Of a stretch of DNA of 5,031 nt, positions 1 to 4,780 are shown one piece after another (within the stretch, counting starts at the first letter, position 1; the number at the start of each line of letters is the position of its first letter). This DNA comes from an uncultured Erysipelotrichaceae bacterium (GTDB lineage: Bacteria > Bacillota_I > Bacilli_A > RF39 > UBA660). A program made the position numbers and the translations under genes. The notes beneath the pieces are model-generated. The model was given only the letters and a program-made list of their open reading frames with translations. It was not told the DNA's origin and did not search any database. Where the stretch lies: NCBI GenBank assembly GCA_902795845.1, contig CADBMU010000052.1:1-5031 (forward strand), written 5' to 3'.

Positions 1-80
1 AAGGCTTTGTAGATTATTTAGCAAAACCATTTAATAAAGAACAAATGAAAGAAAAATTAGATATGATATTTAAAAATTAA
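1..80 (+). CDS. Response-regulator receiver domain, C-terminal fragment (5' end outside window)
   Basis: Codons in phase from base 3 encode 25 residues ending at TAA (78-80). They begin GFVDYLAKPFNKEQ and finish in an amphipathic helix. The Asp-Tyr-Leu-x-Lys-Pro-Phe pattern is the beta5/alpha5 corner of CheY-like receivers: the invariant Lys (fragment residue 8), which contacts the phosphoryl group, is followed by the usual cis-Pro. The protein stops about 15 residues after KPF, so the receiver is the last domain. It could be a stand-alone receiver or the tail of a hybrid sensor kinase; the window cannot decide, and an OmpR/NarL-type regulator with a C-terminal DNA-binding domain is excluded. 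A terminator follows directly, so this gene belongs to a separate upstream transcription unit. Confidence 0.75.
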   Translation, partial: GFVDYLAKPFNKEQMKEKLDMIFKN

Positions 81-102
81 GGAACTTTCAAAGTTCTTTT
101 TT
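81..102 (+). terminator. Intrinsic terminator after the receiver-domain gene
   Basis: GAACTTT (82-88) and AAAGTTC (90-96) are exact inverted repeats around one central C. They can form a six-pair stem with a three-base loop, followed directly by six T residues (97-102). The hairpin starts right after the stop codon at 78-80 and lies upstream of the ireB promoter, which fits a transcription boundary. The stem is short and AT-rich, so its efficiency may be moderate. Confidence 0.75.
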
Positions 103-113
103 AAACTATAAAC

Positions 114-142
114 TTGCTAAAAGAATTTATAAATGATAAAAT
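114..142 (+). promoter_or_regulatory. Sigma-A-type promoter with extended -10 for the ireB-ruvX operon
   Basis: A -35-like TTGCTA (114-119, 4 of 6 matches to TTGACA) is separated by exactly 17 bp from TAAAAT (137-142, 5 of 6 matches to TATAAT). The -10 box is preceded by TG at 134-135 in the extended -10 position. It lies between the terminator and the first gene of the run, and predicts a start near 149 with a leader of roughly 18 nt. A strong ribosome-binding site (AGAGGTG, 156-162) follows, 4 nt before the ATG. AT-rich DNA gives chance -10 boxes, but the spacing, the TG and the position together support this one. Confidence 0.65.
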
Positions 143-166
143 TATATATAGTTTAAGAGGTGAATT

Positions 167-409
167 ATGGACGATAGAACTAGTTTGTATGACTTATCGA
201 CAATAAAAGAAAGTTTAGTACTTGTTACATTAAAAGAAGTATATGATGCCTTAGAAGAAAGAGGATATAATCCAATTAATCAAATAGTAGGATTCCTTCT
301 TACTAATGACCCTGGATATATTTCAAGTTATAAAGATGCTAGGAAAAAGATGTTAAGTATCGACCGTGCATCAATAGTGGCAATTTTATTAAAAGGCTTT
401 TTAAAATGA
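167..409 (+). CDS. ireB: IreB family regulatory phosphoprotein (UPF0297, YrzL)
   Basis: This 80-residue protein carries the family hallmark GYNPINQIVG at 33-42, followed by the DPGYI segment (48-52) and a conserved basic DAR stretch (57-59). The usual length is 80-90 residues, so it is complete. In Enterococcus faecalis, IreB is a small cytoplasmic protein phosphorylated on N-terminal threonines by the PASTA-domain kinase IreK, and it tunes intrinsic cephalosporin resistance. In the aligned N-terminus here (DDRTSLYDL), Thr5 matches the second reported E. faecalis site. The start at 167 is supported by AGAGGTG (156-162). Its stop overlaps the ruvX start by 4 nt (ATGA), so the two are probably translationally coupled. 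The ireB-ruvX-DUF1292 trio is a very conserved Firmicutes order. The kinase gene is not in this window, so a link to it is inferred from the family. Confidence 0.93.
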   Translation: MDDRTSLYDLSTIKESLVLVTLKEVYDALEERGYNPINQIVGFLLTNDPGYISSYKDARKKMLSIDRASIVAILLKGFLK

Positions 410-834
410 GATTTTTAGGACTTGATTTAGGAACAAAAACTTTAGGAGTTTCTATAAGTGATAAAACAAATAATTTTGCATCATTTTTAAAAGTAATTCG
501 GTTTGATTTTGAAGATTATGAAAAAGCATTAGAAGAATTAAAACAAATTATAAAAGAATATAAAATTACTAATTTAGCTTTAGGGCTTCCTAAAAATATG
601 GATAATTCTTGTGGATTCGCGGCTCAAAGATCTCTTAAATTTAAAGAAATGATTGAAAAAAATATTGATATTGAAGTTACTTTAATTGATGAAAGACTTA
701 CAACTACTCAAGCTGAAAATATCTTGATTGGAATGGATAAAAAGAGAAAACAAAGAAAACAAATTATAGATGGAGTAGCAGCTTGTTTAATTTTAGAAAC
801 GTATATCAGAAAGAGGAATATTAATAATGAATAA
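406..834 (+). CDS. ruvX: Holliday junction resolvase-like RuvX (YqgF/YrrK family)
   Basis: This 142-residue protein matches the usual family length (about 138-150). It has an RNase H-like fold with its motifs in order: the N-terminal GLDLGTKTLGVSISD with acidic Asp7; a GLP turn at 60-62 followed by the Asn-Met-Asp loop; the DERLTT motif with Asp95-Glu96; and a C-terminal DGVAACLILETYI segment with Asp122. Asp7, the DE pair and Asp122 are the expected metal-binding acidic set, so the active site looks intact. The family is described as a putative Holliday junction resolvase; its E. coli homologue YqgF has also been tied to pre-16S rRNA 5' end processing, so the physiological role may be rRNA maturation. 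The start overlaps the ireB stop by 4 nt, and the end overlaps the DUF1292 gene by 8 nt. Confidence 0.93.
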   Translation: MRFLGLDLGTKTLGVSISDKTNNFASFLKVIRFDFEDYEKALEELKQIIKEYKITNLALGLPKNMDNSCGFAAQRSLKFKEMIEKNIDIEVTLIDERLTTTQAENILIGMDKKRKQRKQIIDGVAACLILETYIRKRNINNE

Positions 835-1108
835 GAATAATAAAAATGTGATAATAGCAAAAGATGAAAATGGTAAAGAAGTAGAATATGAAGTGTTGTT
901 TGAATTCTATGATGAAAAGAATAAAAAAAATTATGTAGGGTACACTGATAATCAAAAGGATGATTTTGATAATATATTAGTTTATGCGTCAATTTTTGAT
1001 CCTACTGGTAAAGATAAAACATTATACCCAATTGAAACAGAAGAAGAATGGGATGTAATAGAAACAATATTTTCTAAATTACCAGATGTAACCAAAGAGG
1101 AGAACTAG
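827..1108 (+). CDS. DUF1292 family small acidic protein (YrzB-like)
   Basis: This 93-residue protein is rich in Asp, Glu and Lys and has no signal peptide or membrane segment, so it should be cytoplasmic. The pattern fits DUF1292: an opening I-x-D-x-x-G-x-E segment (10-19), the EVLFEF strand (22-27), a central YVGYTD strand (36-41), the LVYASIFDP strand (51-59), and a closing block with LYPIETEEEWDVIE (67-79). B. subtilis YrzB has about the same length and the same position after ruvX. No molecular function is established for the family. The ribosome-binding site AAGAGGAA (811-818) lies inside ruvX, 8 nt before the ATG, and supports this start. An opposite-strand ORF across this region (708-992) is a compositional shadow. 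Confidence 0.88.
   Translation: MNKNNKNVIIAKDENGKEVEYEVLFEFYDEKNKKNYVGYTDNQKDDFDNILVYASIFDPTGKDKTLYPIETEEEWDVIETIFSKLPDVTKEEN
1094..1102 (+). promoter_or_regulatory. Ribosome-binding site of mltG
   Basis: AAAGAGGAG lies within the last codons of the DUF1292 gene, 7 nt before the mltG ATG at 1110. It fixes the mltG start and ensures re-initiation after the stop at 1106-1108. Confidence 0.8.
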
Positions 1109-1109
1109 T

Positions 1110-2150
1110 ATGAAAAAAAAGATATTAATTGGGGGTATAATTGCTTTTACACTTCTTTTAATAGGGTTTACAACTTATTATTTTGTAAGTCTTGGACCCG
1201 TAAATAAAAGAGATAAAAATGAAATAATATTTGAAGTAAAGCCTAACACTAGTAAAGTTGATATAGCTAAAAATTTAAAAAAACAAAAATTAGTAAAAAA
1301 TGATAAAACAGTAATTTTATATATGTTTTTTAATAGTGATTTAAATTTACAAGCTGGTAAATACTCATTAGATCAATCTATGTCTGTTAAAGAAATTTTA
1401 AATAAAATAAAAAATGGTGATATTAGAGTAGAGACTGTGAATCTAACATTAATTGAAGGTAAGAGATTAACTAATTATGTAAAACTAATTAGTGAAGCAT
1501 ATGGCTATAGTGAGGATGAAATTATAGAAACAATTAATGATAAAGAATTCTTAAAAGATATGATTAAAAAATACTGGTTTTTGACAGATGAGATATTAAG
1601 TGATAATATTTATTATGGACTTGAAGGTTATATTTTACCTGATACCTATGAATTAATGAGTAATTATTCTATTAAAGATATCTTTATAAGATTATTAGAT
1701 TATACAGATAAAAAGTTAGAACCATTAAAAAATGATTTTAATAATAGTTCTTATTCTGTACATCAAATTCTTACAATGGCATCTATTATAGAGTTAGAGG
1801 CAAATTCAGAAAGTGATAGAAAAACAGTAAGTCAAGTAATATATAAAAGATTAGCTAGTAATATGAGTCTTGGTATGGATGTAACAACTTATTATGCTTC
1901 TAAAAAAGAAATGGGTGAAGAACTTACATATAAAGACTTAATGGATGATAATGCATATAATACTAGAAATCTAAATAAAATTGGTTTACCTGTTGGTCCA
2001 ATATGTAATCCAAGTATTATGAGTATAAAAGCTGCTTTTAATCCAAGCAATACTGACTATTTATACTTTTATGCGGATATTAAAACAGGGTTAGTTTATT
2101 TTGCTAAAACAAGTGCAGAATTTAACCAAATAATTAGAGAAGTAGGATGA
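1110..2150 (+). CDS. mltG: Endolytic peptidoglycan transglycosylase MltG (YceG-like, YrrL)
   Basis: This 346-residue inner-membrane protein has one N-terminal transmembrane helix (about residues 5-27) after MKKK, placing the catalytic part outside the cell. A LysM-like segment follows (about 38-105), then the YceG catalytic domain. Motifs in order are EGYILPDTY (172-180); ASIIELEA (224-231), in which Glu228 aligns with the catalytic Glu of E. coli MltG; VIYKRL (243-248); and IGLPVGPICNPSIMSIKAAFNPS (291-313), typical of the family C-terminal half. MltG cleaves nascent glycan strands and is thought to set their length alongside the elongation machinery. One deviation is MDVTTYYA at 256-263, where homologues usually have a SDPTxxYA pattern. 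The cytoplasmic tail is very short, unlike the long one in Streptococcus. The start is set by AAAGAGGAG (1094-1102), 7 nt before the ATG, with a 1-nt gap to the preceding stop. Confidence 0.94.
   Translation: MKKKILIGGIIAFTLLLIGFTTYYFVSLGPVNKRDKNEIIFEVKPNTSKVDIAKNLKKQKLVKNDKTVILYMFFNSDLNLQAGKYSLDQSMSVKEILNKIKNGDIRVETVNLTLIEGKRLTNYVKLISEAYGYSEDEIIETINDKEFLKDMIKKYWFLTDEILSDNIYYGLEGYILPDTYELMSNYSIKDIFIRLLDYTDKKLEPLKNDFNNSSYSVHQILTMASIIELEANSESDRKTVSQVIYKRLASNMSLGMDVTTYYASKKEMGEELTYKDLMDDNAYNTRNLNKIGLPVGPICNPSIMSIKAAFNPSNTDYLYFYADIKTGLVYFAKTSAEFNQIIREVG
1581..1609 (+). promoter_or_regulatory. Possible internal promoter within mltG
   Basis: A perfect -35 consensus TTGACA (1581-1586) is followed after 17 bp by TAATAT (1604-1609, 4 of 6 matches to TATAAT). 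TG at 1601-1602 is in the extended -10 position. If active, it would give a transcript carrying trmR-trhP1-trhP2 without the upstream genes. It lies in coding sequence (around the WFLTDEILSDN residues of MltG) and about 545 bp from trmR, and chance matches are common in DNA this AT-rich, so it is only a candidate. Confidence 0.2.
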
Positions 2151-2154
2151 TAAA

Positions 2155-2748
2155 ATGAAAGAATTAATATTAGAAATGGAACATTATGCTAAAGAAAATA
2201 ATGTACCTATTATTGAGAAGGAATCAATTGCATTTATAATGAAATACATTAAAGCTAATAATATTACAAATGTATTAGAGATTGGTAGTGCAATTGGATA
2301 CTCAACTATTCTTATGGCATCAAGTACTCAAGATGTTAAAGTTACAACTATAGAACGTGATGAAAATAGATACATGGAATGCTTAAAAAATGTTAAAAAA
2401 GCAGGACTTGATAAAAAGATTAATGTTGTTTATCAAGATGCTTTAGAAGTTAATTTATCTAATGTTTCATATGATTTAATATTTATTGATGCTGCAAAAG
2501 GTCAATATAAAAAATTCTTTGAAAAATTTAAATATTTTTTAGCACCAAATGGTGTAATAATTACTGATAATTTAAAATTTCATGGTTTAGTTGGAAAAAA
2601 AGATACAATTGAAAGTAAAAATTTAAGATCTTTAGTGGATAAAATAGAAACATATATAGAATTTTTAAAAGAAAATGAAGAGTTTGAAACTAAATTTTTA
2701 GATATTGGTGACGGACTTTCAGTGAGTATGAAAAAAAATGATAAATAA
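2155..2748 (+). CDS. trmR: tRNA 5-hydroxyuridine methyltransferase TrmR (YrrM), O-methyltransferase family 3
   Basis: This 197-residue class I SAM-dependent methyltransferase has motif I VLEIGSAIGYST (40-51), the ribose-binding acidic residue in TIERDENRY (Glu67), the metal and catalytic segment DLIFIDAAKGQY (107-118, Asp112), and ITDN (136-139, Asp138-Asn139). These acidic/Asn positions are the expected Mg2+ ligands of this caffeoyl-CoA-type family. In B. subtilis, TrmR (formerly YrrM) converts wobble ho5U to mo5U in tRNA. The NVPI..KES segment (16-24) aligns near residue 40 of B. subtilis YrrM as I recall it, so about 20-25 N-terminal residues are missing. An in-frame TAG at 2143-2145 rules out an upstream start, and AGGATG (2144-2149) serves this ATG. 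It follows mltG after 4 nt and overlaps trhP1 by 11 nt. The adjacent ho5U-synthesis genes strongly support the tRNA role over a small-molecule O-methyltransferase. Confidence 0.88.
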   Translation: MKELILEMEHYAKENNVPIIEKESIAFIMKYIKANNITNVLEIGSAIGYSTILMASSTQDVKVTTIERDENRYMECLKNVKKAGLDKKINVVYQDALEVNLSNVSYDLIFIDAAKGQYKKFFEKFKYFLAPNGVIITDNLKFHGLVGKKDTIESKNLRSLVDKIETYIEFLKENEEFETKFLDIGDGLSVSMKKNDK

Positions 2749-3544
2749 ATTATTATATATTGTAAATAATAAAGAAATTATTGAAGATTTAAAGAAAGTT
2801 GGGGTAAAGAACTTTCTTTTTCCACTTAAAGACTTTTGTGTTGGTTTTAATAATACATATGATTTTGATGAAATTGAAAATGAATCATTTATTTTTATAA
2901 ATCGTATTTTAGATAATGAATCTTTAGATTTATTAGAAAAAAAACTAAATGATAACAGAGATAAAATTAAAGGAATTGTTTATGATGATTTTGGCGTCTT
3001 GTATTTGATAAATAAGTTAAAATTAAATGTGATAACTATTAATTATCAAAATCATTTTGGTACAAATTATCAAAGTATTAATGAAAATCTAAAATATAAT
3101 GATAGTGTTGTAGTATCTACTGATATAACAAAAAAAGAAATAGAAGAAATATTAAAAAAAGTAGAAAAAGAAGTATGTATATTTCTTTTTGGACTTATTC
3201 CTGTTATGTATTCTAGAAGGACATTATTGACTAATTTTTCTAAAGAATTTAATATTCCAACTAAAAATAATGTTTTAATTGATGAAAAAATATCTAAAAA
3301 TAAATTTATTATGGTTGAAAATGAGTTTGGAACTGTAGGGTATCAAAGAAATTATTATGATGGTTTAGAACTTTTAAATTTAGAAAATATTAAGTATTTT
3401 TTAGTTAATCCTTTATTTTTAAGTGATAAAGAACAAATACAGTTGATAAGTGATATTAAAAATAAAAAATTAACTCTTAATATTCCTAATGATAAAGGAT
3501 TCTTGTATAAAGAAACTATTTATAAATTGAAGGAGGATAAATAA
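2738..3544 (+). CDS. trhP1: Reduced U32-family protein, TrhP1/YrrN-like (tRNA ho5U34 synthesis)
   Basis: This 268-residue protein is clearly diverged; B. subtilis YrrN/TrhP1 is about 309. Assignment rests on three points: position between trmR and trhP2; a GLIPVMYSRRTLLTNF block (152-167) matching the SKRSLLGNYF-type block of TrhP1; and the C-terminal GFLYKETIYKLK (254-265), nearly the same as the GFFFKETVY ending of YrrN. The rest is alternating strands and helices compatible with a TIM-like barrel. It has only two Cys (34 and 147) and lacks the U32 cysteine signature. In B. subtilis TrhP1 and TrhP2 are both needed for prephenate-dependent 5-hydroxylation of wobble uridine; this protein may be a structural partner of TrhP2 (inference). 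No clear Shine-Dalgarno precedes 2738, so translation probably depends on coupling with trmR (11-nt overlap). Alternative reading: a generic degenerate U32 protein. Confidence 0.78.
   Translation: MINKLLYIVNNKEIIEDLKKVGVKNFLFPLKDFCVGFNNTYDFDEIENESFIFINRILDNESLDLLEKKLNDNRDKIKGIVYDDFGVLYLINKLKLNVITINYQNHFGTNYQSINENLKYNDSVVVSTDITKKEIEEILKKVEKEVCIFLFGLIPVMYSRRTLLTNFSKEFNIPTKNNVLIDEKISKNKFIMVENEFGTVGYQRNYYDGLELLNLENIKYFLVNPLFLSDKEQIQLISDIKNKKLTLNIPNDKGFLYKETIYKLKEDK
3531..3536 (+). promoter_or_regulatory. Consensus Shine-Dalgarno of trhP2
   Basis: A perfect AGGAGG lies 7 nt before the trhP2 ATG at 3544, within the last codons of trhP1. It is the strongest ribosome-binding site in the operon and contrasts with the missing one of trhP1, so TrhP2 may be made in excess of TrhP1. 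Confidence 0.85.
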
Positions 3545-4743
3545 TGCAAAAAGTAGAATTATTAGCTCCTGCCGGAGATTTAGAAAGATTAAAAATGGCT
3601 TTTTTATACGGTGCTGATGCTGTATATATTGGAGGACAAGAGTTTTCATTAAGAGCTAACGCTAAAAATTTTAGTTTAGAAGAAATAAAAGAAGCTTGTT
3701 CTTATGCTCATGCATTGCATAAAAAAGTATACGTTACAGTTAATATTGTTTTACATAATAAGAATTTAGTAGGATTAAAAGAATATTTAAAATCTTTAGA
3801 TGCTTGTGGTATCGATGCTATAATAGCAAGTGATATTACAGTAATTAATGAAGCTCATAAACTAAATGTTAATTATGAAGTTCATTTATCTACTCAAGCT
3901 TCAACACTAAACTATGGTCAAGGATTATTTTATAAAAATCTAGGCGTAACAAGATTAGTTCTAGCAAGAGAAGCTTCTAAAAAAGATATTAAAAGAATAA
4001 AAGAAGAAACTAATTTAGAATTAGAATGCTTTATTCATGGTGCCATGTGTACATCAATAAGTGGTAAGTGTGTTTTATCTAATTATTGTACAAATCGTGA
4101 TTCAAATCGTGGTGGTTGCGCTCAAATATGCCGTTGGTTATTTGATATGGATGGTGTAGAAGAGCCATTTAGTATTACCCCAAAAGATTTAAATATGGTT
4201 CCCTATATTAAAGAAATGATCGATATCGGAGTAAATTCTTTTAAAGTTGAAGGAAGAATGCGATCTATTTATTATATAGCAACAGTAATTAATGTATATA
4301 GAAAGATTATTGATAAGTCTTTAAATAATACATTAACTACTGGGGAATGTAAGTATTACTTAGATATTTTAAATAGATGTGCTAATAGAGATTCAACTCC
4401 CCAGTTCTTCTTAAATTTACCAACTAATAAAGAACAATACTTTTTAGGAAGAGACGAAATATCAAACCAAGATTTCTTAGGAATGGTTTTAGATTATGAT
4501 GAAAATTCTCATATTGCTACAATAGAACAAAGAAATTATTTTAAAATTGGAGATGTTGTAGAATTTTTTGGACCTAATATGGAAACTTTTACTTATAAAG
4601 TGAATAAGATAAAAAATGAAAATGATGAAGAGATTGAAGTTGCAAGACATCCAAAAATGATTACTAAATTAAAAATTGATAATATTTTACATAAATATGA
4701 TATGATGCGTATAAAAGTATTTGACAAAGATAATTATTTATAG
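3544..4743 (+). CDS. trhP2: U32-family tRNA wobble-uridine hydroxylation protein TrhP2 (YrrO)
   Basis: This 399-residue protein starts with the family N-terminus VELLAPAGDLERLKMAFLYGADAVYIGG (4-31). The complete U32 signature is present at 161-179: E-C-F-I-H-G-A-M-C-x4-G-K-C-V-L-S. The conserved cysteines Cys169, Cys176, Cys192 and Cys196 (GGCAQICRW) are proposed to hold an Fe-S cluster in E. coli TrhP. FKVEGRMRS (233-241) closes the barrel, and a C-terminal beta-rich domain follows (about 309-395). Although annotated as collagenase-like peptidases, these proteins act in prephenate-dependent ho5U34 formation on tRNA; a protease role is unlikely in this context. Its ATG overlaps the trhP1 stop by 1 nt (TAATG). 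Length is slightly below that of B. subtilis YrrO (about 420). The last codons also contain the -35 box of the greA promoter. Confidence 0.92.
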   Translation: MQKVELLAPAGDLERLKMAFLYGADAVYIGGQEFSLRANAKNFSLEEIKEACSYAHALHKKVYVTVNIVLHNKNLVGLKEYLKSLDACGIDAIIASDITVINEAHKLNVNYEVHLSTQASTLNYGQGLFYKNLGVTRLVLAREASKKDIKRIKEETNLELECFIHGAMCTSISGKCVLSNYCTNRDSNRGGCAQICRWLFDMDGVEEPFSITPKDLNMVPYIKEMIDIGVNSFKVEGRMRSIYYIATVINVYRKIIDKSLNNTLTTGECKYYLDILNRCANRDSTPQFFLNLPTNKEQYFLGRDEISNQDFLGMVLDYDENSHIATIEQRNYFKIGDVVEFFGPNMETFTYKVNKIKNENDEEIEVARHPKMITKLKIDNILHKYDMMRIKVFDKDNYL

Positions 4744-4749
4744 TATTAT
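4721..4749 (+). promoter_or_regulatory. Sigma-A-type promoter for greA, overlapping the 3' end of trhP2
   Basis: A perfect TTGACA (4721-4726) and TATTAT (4744-4749, 5 of 6 matches to TATAAT) are separated by exactly 17 bp. The -35 lies within the Phe-Asp-Lys codons near the end of trhP2, and the -10 begins at the base after its TAG stop. The predicted start near 4756 gives a leader of about 25 nt ending in the greA ribosome-binding site. The match is better than that of the ireB promoter. No terminator precedes it, so greA could also receive read-through from the operon. Confidence 0.72.
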
Positions 4750-4767
4750 TTTGTAGAAAAATTTTAA

Positions 4768-4774
4768 AAAGGTG
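4768..4774 (+). promoter_or_regulatory. Ribosome-binding site of greA, selecting the ATG at 4781
   Basis: AAAGGTG ends 6 nt before the ATG at 4781. A second in-frame ATG at 4775 directly abuts this site and is too close to be used, so 4781 is the likely start. Confidence 0.75.
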
Positions 4775-4780
4775 ATGAAT

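Noticed and set aside
708..992. 94-codon open frame on the minus strand across the ruvX/DUF1292 junction
   Set aside because: It is antisense to two well-supported genes, has no family resemblance, and its residue make-up (His, Leu, Phe, Tyr rich) is what results from reading AT-rich Lys/Glu/Asp codons backwards.
1113..1141. TATAAT at 1136-1141 near the start of mltG as an internal promoter
   Set aside because: The bases 17 bp upstream are part of an A tract with no resemblance to TTGACA, and no extended -10 TG is present in the right place.
3819..3824. TATAAT inside trhP2 as a promoter -10 box
   Set aside because: No -35-like hexamer lies at a 16-18 bp distance; isolated TATAAT strings are expected by chance in DNA of this composition.
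3544..4743. TrhP2 as a secreted collagenase-type protease, as the U32 family label suggests
   Set aside because: There is no signal peptide, and the gene sits with trmR and a TrhP1-like gene; family members in this context act in tRNA hydroxylation.
4757..4770. AAAATTTT palindrome before greA as a terminator for trhP2
   Set aside because: It has no GC pairs and no room for a loop, so it cannot form a stable hairpin; it probably forms part of the AT-rich greA leader.
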